A DNA stretch of 39,995 nt from a virus. Below, one piece after another: positions 18,430 through 24,681 of the stretch (its first letter is position 1; each line of letters starts with the position of its first letter). The notes under the pieces were generated by a model. It was not told the DNA's origin, searched no databases, and saw only the letters and a list, made by a program, of their open reading frames with translations. Location: IMG/VR virus record IMGVR_UViG_3300046000_006760, positions 1 through 39,995 of that record; one strand, 5' to 3'. Made by a program: the position numbers and the translations under genes.

Positions 18430-18741
18430 GCTGTGTTTCACGGCAGGTTTTGGTGGCTGAGCTTCTCGGCGGAACTCGTAAGCCACAAACTGAGCTTTTG
18501 TTTTCGACTCATTCCATCGAAAGCGAGCCCAGCAAGATGGGCATTGTGCAGGGCCATCGTTGAGATGTGTTCCACATTGCGGGCAGCGAGTTCGGCCTTC
18601 AAGAAATGCACAACCAAAAACGCCGATTGGACCAAACAGTAGGCAAAGAATAAAACCGCTGAGTGGCATATCTCGCTGGCTTGCAATCATGGTGCCCACA
18701 ATGATGGAAGCAAACCACGTCCCAAGGAAATAACCGGCCAT
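18418..18741 (-). CDS. Two-TM membrane protein with zinc ribbon
   Basis: A 107-residue protein with two hydrophobic segments (about residues 3-22 and 28-49) followed by a cytosolic zinc ribbon (C-P-Q-C and C-P-S-C, 11 residues apart) and a polar tail. ATG 18741 has GAGAGG upstream on the minus strand and overlaps the stop of the upstream micro-ORF (TGATG). It lies on the leftward block, the usual place for genes expressed in lysogens, so a superinfection-exclusion or host-modifying role is possible but unproven. Confidence 0.65.
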   Translation of the reverse strand: MAGYFLGTWFASIIVGTMIASQRDMPLSGFILCLLFGPIGVFGCAFLEGRTRCPQCGTHLNDGPAQCPSCWARFRWNESKTKAQFVAYEFRREAQPPKPAVKHSEPE

Positions 18742-18836
18742 CACGCACACCCTCTCATCACCCACATCAGCAGCAGAATCGGGCCTGCGAAAATGCAGGC
18801 GCGGAGATCACGGGCGATTCGGCGCGTTGGGTTCAT
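18741..18836 (-). CDS. Membrane micro-protein (31 residues)
   Basis: A 31-residue reading frame with a basic N-terminus (M-N-P-T-R-R-I-A-R-D-L-R) and a hydrophobic stretch (I-F-A-G-P-I-L-L-L-M-W-V-M). Its stop overlaps the start of the zinc-ribbon membrane protein (TGATG), consistent with translational coupling. There is no clear ribosome site, so it may be only a coupling leader or chance. Confidence 0.4.
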   Translation of the reverse strand: MNPTRRIARDLRACIFAGPILLLMWVMRGCA

Positions 18837-18920
18837 GGGGGACAGGATTGACGCAGTCGTGCGAAATGTCAAATGACTATCCAGCCGCACACAACCGTGC
18901 GACACTATAAGCATCGTAGT

Positions 18921-19265
18921 TCAGCATAAATGAACGTTTTGTAGAATGACCGCATTGCCTTCAGCCTGGGGGGATGTAAGATGTTCCCCGCCGCTTGTTG
19001 TGAGTCTACCGCGCTTGTGGCACTTTCTTATTTGCCATTTCGGGCTTCGTCCCGATGTCGCCCCGCGTTCATCAGGTAGACTCTGGTGGATGCGGGTTAT
19101 TTTTTGCGCGACACCTTGCAAGGCATCCAATGCGCTCGACATGCCCAACTCGCTGTTTCGATATCGCCTCTCAGTTTCGATCATGGCGCGTTTGCGAGTA
19201 GCTATCTGGTCCGCTTCCGCTTCTTCAGTCGAGCGACCTCGGCATTCAGCGTTTGACGTATCCAT
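18921..19265 (-). CDS. Possible coiled-coil protein (uncertain)
   Basis: A possible 114-residue product read leftward, overlapping the end of the basic DNA-binding gene by 64 bases. Residues 15-55 have helical heptad-like character with charged faces; the C-terminal half is less protein-like. No convincing ribosome site. I list it because it would otherwise leave about 365 bases (18837-19201) empty; apart from this frame I see nothing clear there. Confidence 0.25.
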   Translation of the reverse strand: MDTSNAECRGRSTEEAEADQIATRKRAMIETERRYRNSELGMSSALDALQGVAQKITRIHQSLPDERGATSGRSPKWQIRKCHKRGRLTTSGGEHLTSPQAEGNAVILQNVHLC

Positions 19266-19396
19266 TCGCTGAGATGCTTCAATCCAGCCGCTTCCCTCGC
19301 CTGATCGTACTGCGACCATTCAGCGTTGACCGCAACGAATGGGATTCGCTTCGACAGCTTTATGTCCGGATTCTTTTTTGGGCGTCCTTTTGCCAT
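19202..19396 (-). CDS. Small basic DNA-binding protein, RHH-like
   Basis: A 64-residue basic protein. It opens with an AT-hook-like G-R-P-K-K-N, continues with a beta-strand-like R-I-P-F-V-A-V and an amphipathic helix pair (W-S-Q-Y-D-Q-A-R-E-A-A-G, then L-S-E-W-I-R-Q-T-L-N), the order seen in ribbon-helix-helix repressors and mobilisation accessory proteins, and ends in a basic tail. It is the first leftward gene next to the palindromic operator at 19477-19492, so a lysogeny repressor or regulator role fits. I chose the ATG rather than the longer upstream start because the N-terminal K-G-R-P-K-K begins there. Confidence 0.6.
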   Translation of the reverse strand: MAKGRPKKNPDIKLSKRIPFVAVNAEWSQYDQAREAAGLKHLSEWIRQTLNAEVARLKKRKRTR

Positions 19397-19452
19397 GCGC
19401 GGAAACGTATCACCTAAAATACTTTGCGTCAATGTTGAACACTTAGGGCCAG

Positions 19453-19492
19453 TTTCGTTGTGCTACGTATTTACATTTCGTTGTGTAACGAA
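19453..19492. promoter_or_regulatory. Operator candidate: repeated TTTCGTTGTG with palindrome
   Basis: TTTCGTTGTG occurs at 19453-19462 and again at 19476-19485, 23 bases apart (about two helical turns). The second copy is part of a perfect palindrome, TTCGTT-GTGT-AACGAA (19477-19492). It lies between the leftward block and the rightward xis-int genes, so it is a good binding site for the phage repressor. On the minus strand a TTGACG at about 19413-19418 could be part of a promoter for the leftward gene. Confidence 0.55.
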
Positions 19493-19548
19493 TATGGTCC
19501 GTAAGCGTGGAGGCTCATCGACCAGGGTGGTTTCCAATCGAGCAATTG

Positions 19549-19730
19549 TCCGGTTCGCCGGATCTTCTTCCCTCGCACGGGTCTGGTCACTCGTGCGGGG
19601 GATTTTGCGTTCTCGGATTCATCAAACGAAAAAAGCTTTCGAAACCTGGCAGTCTCAAAAGCTTGTGATTCGTGGGGCCGGTTGGCCCTGATGATGTCAT
19701 TGTCCGGTCTTGGAGTAGTAATCCAAGACC
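19549..19730 (+). ncRNA. Structured leader with three hairpins before xis
   Basis: Three stems lie in a stretch without a good gene (19397-19800). First: TCCGG-TTCG-CCGGA (19549-19562). Second: CCCTCGCACG (19570-19579) with CGTGCGGGGG (19592-19601), 12-base loop, followed by ATTTT, which resembles an intrinsic terminator. Third: GGTCTTGG (19706-19713) with CCAAGACC (19723-19730). The loop of the second stem carries GTCTGGTC and 19727-19734 carries its complement GACCAGAC, so a longer alternative pairing exists. This could be an attenuator or antisense RNA controlling xis-int. Confidence 0.4.
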
Positions 19731-19800
19731 AGACGTATTCCTCAAATTCCCCGGCGGGAAATCATTCGGAACGACCATACTCTGGTCGAGAAGGTTAGAG

Positions 19801-20130
19801 ATGTCAACACAGGAAACGTGGAAATCATGGATTGACGAATGCAGAAAGCAGGAATTGCCGGTCGTAATAACAACTGGCGAGCCGTGGTTTTCGGTTCAAT
19901 ATCTATGCTCAAACTTTTTGATGATTGAAAAACACGAGGATTTTGCGAAACGCTGCAGGCAGGCGAATATCCAGATTCTGCGGGTGAATCGCAAATCTCT
20001 CATTCGATTTTCGGATGTGGAAAGCGTTTGCAATGAGCAGTCTGCAGAAGACGAAAACGGGATACCGGCTCCAGTTCCGGCTGAACAAAAAAGCACAAAC
20101 GCTAAGTCTCGGAAAAATCCGAAAGCCTGA
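19801..20130 (+). CDS. Excisionase-like DNA-binding protein
   Basis: A 109-residue protein likely to set recombination direction or regulate integrase. Residues 29-76 have the pattern of excisionase/MerR-like winged helices: P-W-F-S-V-Q-Y-L-C-S-N-F-L, then A-N-I-Q-I-L-R-V-N-R-K-S-L-I-R-F-S-D-V-E-S-V, which matches the usual R-V-G-R-R-x-x-I-R-x-S-D-L wing. The C-terminal tail is Pro/Lys-rich. ATG 19801 has AGAAGG upstream. The integrase gene starts inside its 3' end, as in many xis-int pairs (98-base overlap). Confidence 0.65.
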   Translation: MSTQETWKSWIDECRKQELPVVITTGEPWFSVQYLCSNFLMIEKHEDFAKRCRQANIQILRVNRKSLIRFSDVESVCNEQSAEDENGIPAPVPAEQKSTNAKSRKNPKA

Positions 20131-21160
20131 AGCTGAGTCGTTCAAGCTGCATTTCGACCGACTGGTTCTCGCCAACAAAGGGGCAGGGAAACTGACGTTA
20201 ATTGACGTCGGCTGGTTGGCCGATATGCCGGACGAGCTTCGCGGGCGGTTGAAGGCGACAGGACTGATTGCTGCGGAACCAAAGGCGGCACAGAGTTTCG
20301 TCGGAGCCCTGGACGATTACGCGGCCAGTATGCAGACGTGGGAGAATTCAACGATCAAGGCTTGGCGGACTCATAGACGCCGGGCCTTTTTGTTTTTCGC
20401 GAATCGGCCATTCGGCGACATCACCGCGGGAGACGCTCGCGACTTCAAGCAGTTCATGCTGTCGGATCCAATGGAATTGGCTGAGAATTCCGCTCGAAAG
20501 ACCATCGGCTGCTGCCGTCAGGTCTGCCAGTGGCTGATTGACCACGAGCGATTGACAAAGAATCCGTTTGGCGGCCAGCCAGTCGGCATCGGCAAAGCAA
20601 AGAATCAGGGGTACGTTTCAGCGGAGCAGGTTGAGCGGATCCTTCCTTCCTGCCCAAACAACGAATGGCGACTGCTGTTTGTGTTTGCTCGATTCGCTGG
20701 CATGCGATGTCCTTCCGAACCATTCAAGGCCAAATGGAGTTTCGTCGACTGGGATCGCGGCCGGATGCTTGTTGAAGCGCCGAAGAAAAAAGATACCCGG
20801 GTGATTCCGCTTTTCCCCGAGCTCCGGAAATATCTCGAAGAGTACCAGGCAGATCTGCCGGAAGGCGCATCGGATTGGATGCTGCCGAATCTTCGGCTGA
20901 CATCCGGAAGCCTGCACGCTCCGGCGACAAAGATAATCATGCGGGCGAAACTCGAGCTCTGGCCGCGGCTGTTCCATAATCTTCGCTCGAGCTGCCAAAC
21001 GGATCTGGCAGACAAGCACCCGCTGGCCGCGGTCTGCGCGTGGCTCGGGAACTCCGCGACAGTTGCGGCAAGGCATTATCTGCAGGTCACAGAAGCCCAT
21101 TTCGAGGCAGCGACGAAGACCGCAACGCTTAGCCCTGAAGCTACGACATCCGAGGTTTGA
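20033..21160 (+). CDS. int: Tyrosine integrase
   Basis: A 375-residue site-specific recombinase. Residues 1-45 form an arm-binding-like beta domain, residues 85-180 the SAM-like core-binding domain, and residues 195-365 the catalytic domain. Visible catalytic residues: Arg225 (A-G-M-R), Lys251-253 in the beta hairpin, His315 and Arg318 (H-N-L-R), and Tyr349 (A-A-R-H-Y-L-Q-V). The usual second His of L-G-H is Asn340 (W-L-G-N), a variant I associate with planctomycete integrases. ATG 20033 has GGAAAG ten bases upstream. It is followed directly by the attP candidate, whose first arm site lies inside the coding end. Confidence 0.92.
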   Translation: MSSLQKTKTGYRLQFRLNKKAQTLSLGKIRKPEAESFKLHFDRLVLANKGAGKLTLIDVGWLADMPDELRGRLKATGLIAAEPKAAQSFVGALDDYAASMQTWENSTIKAWRTHRRRAFLFFANRPFGDITAGDARDFKQFMLSDPMELAENSARKTIGCCRQVCQWLIDHERLTKNPFGGQPVGIGKAKNQGYVSAEQVERILPSCPNNEWRLLFVFARFAGMRCPSEPFKAKWSFVDWDRGRMLVEAPKKKDTRVIPLFPELRKYLEEYQADLPEGASDWMLPNLRLTSGSLHAPATKIIMRAKLELWPRLFHNLRSSCQTDLADKHPLAAVCAWLGNSATVAARHYLQVTEAHFEAATKTATLSPEATTSEV

Positions 21161-21342
21161 AAATGTCGTAGCACTACGACATGCGGTCGGATTATTGTCG
21201 TGATGGCGATGAATGCCATGAGCCGGAAACGAAGAAACCCCAGCAAACAAGGTATTTGCTGGGGTTTCGCGTTAAACAATATGGACGATATTGGACCAAT
21301 TTTTCAGGCGAATTCATTAGCGTAAATCACTCGCTACGACAT
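21140..21342 (+). other. Candidate attP with arm-type sites
   Basis: CTACGACAT occurs four times in about 200 bases next to int: forward at 21141-21149, 21174-21182 and 21334-21342, and reversed at 21163-21171, forming a tight dyad with the second forward copy. Three of the four are preceded by G. The copies flank the 14-7-14 dyad at 21234-21268 on both sides, the layout of a lambda-type attP with arm and core sites. That attP seems whole here suggests the excised form of the genome. Confidence 0.6.
21234..21268. other. Core-type dyad, 14-7-14, in attP (or terminator of int)
   Basis: GAAACCCCAGCAAA (21234-21247) and TTTGCTGGGGTTTC (21255-21268) are perfect inverted repeats around a seven-base spacer (21248-21254, CAAGGTA). 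Tyrosine integrases bind inverted core sites around a 6-8 bp overlap, so this fits a strand-exchange site. The alternative is an intrinsic terminator for int, but no T-run follows the stem. Confidence 0.5.
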
Positions 21343-21420
21343 TCCGACGACAAAAACAAAGAGGCCGCGGCTAAGCCTCTCAAATTACGTTTCCAAAACG
21401 CCTGTCAATAGTCTTCTCGC

Positions 21421-21488
21421 CTCGTTCCAAAACCACTCACACCGTTTCGGTATCGTCGTCGTCCGTTTCGGCTCGTTCCGGATTGACG
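21421..21488 (+). promoter_or_regulatory. Early promoter/operator candidate
   Basis: CCGTTTCGG occurs at 21442-21450 and 21463-21471, exactly 21 bases apart, flanked by CTCGTTCC at 21421-21428 and 21472-21479. A TTGACG follows at 21483-21488, like a -35 element, but no good -10 at the correct distance is evident. The first early gene starts at 21552, so this looks like a regulated early promoter. Apart from this and attP I see nothing in 21161-21551. Confidence 0.35.
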
Positions 21489-21551
21489 CAAAAAACCGCC
21501 CGTATCTTTCCCCTCGTCACAAGTGTGGCACACAAACAAAGGGGAATAAAA

Positions 21552-21773
21552 GTGATACAGGAAAACGCACTACTCACACGGAAGGAACTCGCTCGACAGT
21601 TGAGCGTTGATCCGAACACCGTTGAGAAGCTTGCCGCGGCCGGCCGCATTCCGGCACCGATCGACCTGGGAGTCGGTGGAAAGAAAATGCTGCGATGGCG
21701 TCGGACGGATTGGGAGCAATGGCTGGCGACTGGAGTTGTTGAAACTGCCGCATCGAATGGCGGTGCAACATGA
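21552..21773 (+). CDS. Small HTH protein, excisionase/MerR-like
   Basis: A 73-residue DNA-binding protein: L-L-T-R-K-E-L-A-R-Q-L-S-V-D-P-N-T-V-E at the start is a HTH, followed by A-A-G-R-I-P-A-P-I and a wing with M-L-R-W-R-R-T-D-W-E-Q-W-L. This is the standard pattern of the helix-turn-helix family found in excisionases and phage regulators. GTG 21552 has AAAGGGGAA upstream and is a clearly better start than the longer reading. As the first gene of the early region it may regulate that operon. ATGA couples it to the next gene. Confidence 0.75.
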   Translation: MIQENALLTRKELARQLSVDPNTVEKLAAAGRIPAPIDLGVGGKKMLRWRRTDWEQWLATGVVETAASNGGAT

Positions 21774-22597
21774 GCTTAACAACGTTTGAAATACGCGGCA
21801 CGGTCGTTGCTAAAGGTGCGCCGAATCGGTGCAAAGACGGAAGCACAAAGATGTGCTCGATCGTCGTTAGCGATGAACTGGGCCTGATTCGGCTTTACCC
21901 TCTTGCGGTATCCGAAGACAAAGACATTCGCATTTGGTCCCGAATTTCTGGGCAGGTCCGCAAGTCGAACACAGACCAGCGGGCAGAATCCTTCCGTGTC
22001 GTGGATGTCGAGCCAACAGGTTCCATTGATGACTCAAGGGCAAAAGCCGACCTGATGAACTCGTGCGTGTTGCGATCCGGATACGTCGACCCGATCGAAT
22101 TCCAGAACGAACGCAGACGCAGCATCTGTATCGTCAAGTCAGAGTCAGCACTCGGGGCTGAGCTGGAATCGAGAACGGAAGTCGATCAGGAACCGGCAAT
22201 CGACAACGAAGATGCCTGGGTGATGACTCAAGCCGACTTTCCGTTCAAGCCATACATTAAATGGCGAAGCGTTCAGGGAGTATCACACCGAACGCACATT
22301 TGCTCGCAGGAGGTCTACATGGGAATGAAGCACAATGCGTCAAGCCCGTTCCGAATCTTTGAGAATCTCCATGTTGGTGACGCAGATTACGAGCACTGGC
22401 TGATTCTCGGAAACATGCGAGACCGGCGGAACGTGTGGGTCATTGCTCACATGCACCGGCAAAAAAAAATTGCTTCCGCTACGAATACAAACTCGCTGAC
22501 TTTCGATGGCGACGAAAGAAACTGGCCCTACTCGCAGCAAGAGGCAATAAATGCGAGGACTGTGGAGCAACAAAGAACATTCAGCTTCACCACCTGA
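21770..22597 (+). CDS. N-terminal part of a probable frameshifted HNH protein
   Basis: The zero-frame product has 275 residues. Residues 1-85 are beta-rich and OB-like (F-E-I-R-G-T-V-V-A-K-G), and residues 150-230 end in N-M-R-D-R-R-N-V-W-V-I-A-H-M-H-R-Q-K-K. After a run of nine A (22461-22469) the zero frame becomes unlike a protein (Ser/Thr/Gln-rich), while the -1 frame continues with an HNH domain. The likely full product is residues 1-233 plus 73 residues ending at 22689, about 306 in all. Programmed -1 frameshifting, a true mutation and a base error in the A-run are all possible. Confidence 0.65.
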   Translation: MSLTTFEIRGTVVAKGAPNRCKDGSTKMCSIVVSDELGLIRLYPLAVSEDKDIRIWSRISGQVRKSNTDQRAESFRVVDVEPTGSIDDSRAKADLMNSCVLRSGYVDPIEFQNERRRSICIVKSESALGAELESRTEVDQEPAIDNEDAWVMTQADFPFKPYIKWRSVQGVSHRTHICSQEVYMGMKHNASSPFRIFENLHVGDADYEHWLILGNMRDRRNVWVIAHMHRQKKIASATNTNSLTFDGDERNWPYSQQEAINARTVEQQRTFSFTT

Positions 22598-22689
22598 TCT
22601 ACCAGATAGATCGTGAGCCGTGGGAATACGCAGATGCAGAACTGCGTTTGTTGTGTCGGAATTGTCACAAAAGGGAGCATGGGAAATGA
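22435..22689 (+). CDS. HNH endonuclease domain (-1 frame)
   Basis: This frame encodes an HNH nuclease module: L-A-D-F-R-W-R-R-K-K-L-A-L-L-A-A-R, then C-E-D-C-G-A-T, the catalytic H-H-L, and C-R-N-C-H-K-R-E-H-G. The two CxxC pairs bind structural zinc. A GTG at 22435 could start it alone, but it has only weak ribosome-site character (GGCGGAA). Joined to the upstream frame by a -1 shift, the D-F-R-W-R-R helix continues naturally from the H-R-Q-K-K helix. In phages such enzymes act in packaging or as homing or nicking nucleases; no specific role can be assigned. Confidence 0.65.
   Translation: MGHCSHAPAKKNCFRYEYKLADFRWRRKKLALLAARGNKCEDCGATKNIQLHHLIYQIDREPWEYADAELRLLCRNCHKREHGK
22460..22470 (+). 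promoter_or_regulatory. Slippery A-run, candidate -1 frameshift site
   Basis: Nine consecutive A (22461-22469) in the zero frame read CAA-AAA-AAA-ATT, giving the A-AAA-AAA heptamer, one of the best -1 slip sites in bacteria. A small stem (CTTTCG 22500-22505 with CGAAAG 22513-22518) lies downstream but about 30 bases away, further than usual for a stimulator. Confidence 0.5.
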
Positions 22690-23660
22690 AATATCACGAG
22701 GCGGCAAACATCTTTCCGCTGATGGATGAAGACGAACTGCGGACGCTGGCAGAAGACATCGGACTAAGGGGCCAGTTGGTTCCGATCGAAATATGCGACG
22801 GGATGATTCTCGACGGTCGCAATCGTTGGGCAGCGTGCGAGTTTGCTGGGATCGAACCACTGACGGTTGAGGTCAATCCGAAAGATCCGGTTGCCTATGT
22901 CCTGAGTTTGAATTTGCATCGTCGGCATCTTGACGAAACGCAGCGGGCAATGGTTGGAGGGCGGGCCAAAGGCGTTTATGAGAAGCAGGCCAAGGAGCGG
23001 ATGGCACGAAAGCCTTCTAATTCTGCTATGGCCAATTGTCCAGACCAAACAGGTACAGCACGAGACAAGGCCGGTGAGGCCGCGGGCGTCTCAGGCAAGT
23101 CAGTCGACCGAGCGGCCAAGGTGCTTGCATCAGGCTCAAAAGAACTGATCGCAGCATGTGACAGAGGAGAGGTGGCGGTTTCCGCCGCTGCGAAGATTGC
23201 AGACCTTCCGAAGGCTCGCCAGAACGAGATCATCAACAAGGCTAAGGACGAAGGTAAGCCGGTCGGCAAAGAGGTTGCAAAGGCCGCGAAGAACGTAGTG
23301 CCGCAATCTGCCGACGACTGGACCGAATCAGAAAAAGAACGCCGCGCCGCAGTGGAGCGAGGTGAGACCGTCGTAGCCAACAAAAAGGCGGATCGCCAGT
23401 TGATCCGATGGGCGAGCGAGAAGGGGCACTTCCTCCCAATCGACCGCGGAACTCAATGGGGAAATCCGTTCGTTGTCGGTGAGGACGGCGACAGAGACAC
23501 GGTCTGTGATTCCTTCGAAGTCTACTTCAATCTGAAGCCGAGCTTGCAAGTCAAGATTCCATCTCTTGCGGGGAAGGTGCTCGGTTGCTGGTGCTTCCCT
23601 GAGCGATGTCACGGCAATCATCTGGTTGAGCAACTTGTTGAGCAGGAGGTGACGCGATGA
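22686..23660 (+). CDS. ParB-like domain fused to DUF4326
   Basis: A 324-residue protein with two domains. Residues 1-100 are a ParB/Srx-like fold: D-E-D-E-L-R-T-L-A-E-D-I, then I-L-D-G-R-N-R-W-A-A (the G-R-N-R loop at 44-47) and L-N-L-H-R-R-H-L-D-E-T-Q-R-A. Residues 110-245 are helical with basic and Ala-rich parts. Residues 248-317 look like DUF4326: F-L-P-I-D-R-G-T-Q-W-G-N-P-F-V, later L-G-C-W-C and C-H-G-N-H-L. ParB-like domains act in DNA partition or as CTP- or nucleotide-dependent switches; DUF4326 has no known activity. It probably works on phage DNA. ATG 22686 has GGGAG upstream. Confidence 0.75.
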   Translation: MKYHEAANIFPLMDEDELRTLAEDIGLRGQLVPIEICDGMILDGRNRWAACEFAGIEPLTVEVNPKDPVAYVLSLNLHRRHLDETQRAMVGGRAKGVYEKQAKERMARKPSNSAMANCPDQTGTARDKAGEAAGVSGKSVDRAAKVLASGSKELIAACDRGEVAVSAAAKIADLPKARQNEIINKAKDEGKPVGKEVAKAAKNVVPQSADDWTESEKERRAAVERGETVVANKKADRQLIRWASEKGHFLPIDRGTQWGNPFVVGEDGDRDTVCDSFEVYFNLKPSLQVKIPSLAGKVLGCWCFPERCHGNHLVEQLVEQEVTR

Positions 23661-23869
23661 CGGGTGAAGAGTTTAAGGCAGGAGTTGCAGCAGCAAGGAA
23701 ACGTGTGCAGACAATGGATTCGATCGACGGTTTCAAAGATCGATTCATGGGGACAATCCTCGCAGCGATGAAAGCGGGAATCCTTTTCCCAGAGACCGGC
23801 GCTCAATTCGATGCGTATGTGATGCTGGAGGACTACATAGAGCTGAAGGATTGCGAGGCACACCCATGA
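23657..23869 (+). CDS. Small helical hypothetical protein
   Basis: A 70-residue, helical protein (F-K-A-G-V-A-A-A-R-K-R-V and D-G-F-K-D-R-F-M-G-T-I) with an acidic C-terminus. The ribosome site AGGAGGTGA is one of the best in the window. ATGA overlaps on both sides put it firmly in the early operon. No family recognised. Confidence 0.65.
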   Translation: MTGEEFKAGVAAARKRVQTMDSIDGFKDRFMGTILAAMKAGILFPETGAQFDAYVMLEDYIELKDCEAHP

Positions 23870-24072
23870 GCCGCGACATCATCCTACTAATCAACGGCGT
23901 GATCTATCAGGCCAGCCCGTGGCCGTCGCAAATGCCGAATCCCGGCAAGAACAGGTATCTGGTTTATCGCGAATCTGAATTCGTCGCGACTGCAAAGACC
24001 AAAAAGGAATTTGAAGAGAAGTGCAGGGACGGATGGTACGACGCATGTGCATCGGAGGTTACAGCACCATGA
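23866..24072 (+). CDS. Small hypothetical early protein
   Basis: A 68-residue soluble protein with a strand-rich N-terminus (D-I-I-L-L-I-N-G-V-I-Y-Q) and a charged helix (T-K-K-E-F-E-E-K-C-R). ATG 23866 is chosen because it overlaps the previous stop by ATGA. No known family. Confidence 0.6.
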   Translation: MSRDIILLINGVIYQASPWPSQMPNPGKNRYLVYRESEFVATAKTKKEFEEKCRDGWYDACASEVTAP

Positions 24073-24320
24073 GTGAAACAAGATCCGACAGATCCAAAGA
24101 AGTCCCTGCCCTGATGGCACGGTGGCGGAAGAAAACAGGCGTTTCAATGCCGATCGAGATTGCTCAGTTATGCCTGGAGAAGATCAAGCTGGCAGTGCGG
24201 CTGATCGAGAGAGGCGACGTGGTGGCAGTTCCGAAAAGCCTGTCACTGGGAAATCCAAGCAGGCCGATCGACATCAGCGATGACTCACTCATGGACTGGG
24301 ACAGAAACAGCGAGAACTGA
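24069..24320 (+). CDS. Small hypothetical early protein
   Basis: An 83-residue protein. A central helix (I-E-I-A-Q-L-C-L-E-K-I-K-L-A-V-R-L-I-E-R-G) is followed by an acidic tail (D-I-S-D-D-S-L-M-D-W-D). ATG 24069 overlaps the previous stop by ATGA. Function unknown. Confidence 0.6.
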   Translation: MSETRSDRSKEVPALMARWRKKTGVSMPIEIAQLCLEKIKLAVRLIERGDVVAVPKSLSLGNPSRPIDISDDSLMDWDRNSEN

Positions 24321-24321
24321 C

Positions 24322-24681
24322 ATGAGACAAGCGACGCTATTTGATGAGCCGAAAACGAAGGCCGCTCCGATCGCTAGGGCCAGTGATCCGGTAACGAGCC
24401 ACAAGGCGGCGGAGAAGATCGATGGAGCAGTGCATGTAACGCAGATGCAATGCTTGCAGATTCTTCGCGACAACGGCAGGCCAATGACATCAAACGAGAT
24501 CGCTCAAGCCTGCTGCGATCGGTACTGCGAAGACCTGAAGCATCACGCGGTGATGTACTCACGGAAGCTGAGCAACTATCGCAAGCGAGCCGACGAGATC
24601 AAACGCAATAAAGACATCTGCGAGAAGTTGGAAGAAGAGCGGAACGGATCGCAGTTGTTCAGGGCGAGGGAGCAGACATGA
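24322..24681 (+). CDS. Winged-helix phage regulator-like protein
   Basis: A 119-residue protein. The segment R-A-S-D-P-V-T-S-H-K-A-A-E-K-I is a widespread phage signature before a winged helix, here T-Q-M-Q-C-L-Q-I-L-R-D-N-G-R-P-M-T-S-N-E-I-A and then S-R-K-L-S-N-Y-R-K-R-A. It probably binds DNA. The start has only a weak ribosome site, two bases after the previous stop. ATGA couples it to the next gene. Confidence 0.6.
   Translation: MRQATLFDEPKTKAAPIARASDPVTSHKAAEKIDGAVHVTQMQCLQILRDNGRPMTSNEIAQACCDRYCEDLKHHAVMYSRKLSNYRKRADEIKRNKDICEKLEEERNGSQLFRAREQT

Noticed and set aside
19549-19606. tRNA-like segment (GGTTCG near a stem)
   Set aside because: No acceptor stem, anticodon arm or D-arm can be built around it; it is only two hairpins.
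19494-19691. 65-residue basic reading frame starting at the end of the operator palindrome
   Set aside because: No ribosome site, composition not protein-like, and it overlaps hairpins; probably chance.
21234-21268. Reading the 14-base perfect dyad simply as the int terminator
   Set aside because: No T-run follows the stem and arm-like repeats flank it, so attP core is at least as likely; I kept both readings but did not list it as a terminator.
22470-22597. Zero-frame C-terminus after the A-run as a real domain
   Set aside because: It is Ser/Thr/Gln-rich, without family features, and overlaps an HNH domain in the -1 frame that is clearly protein-like.
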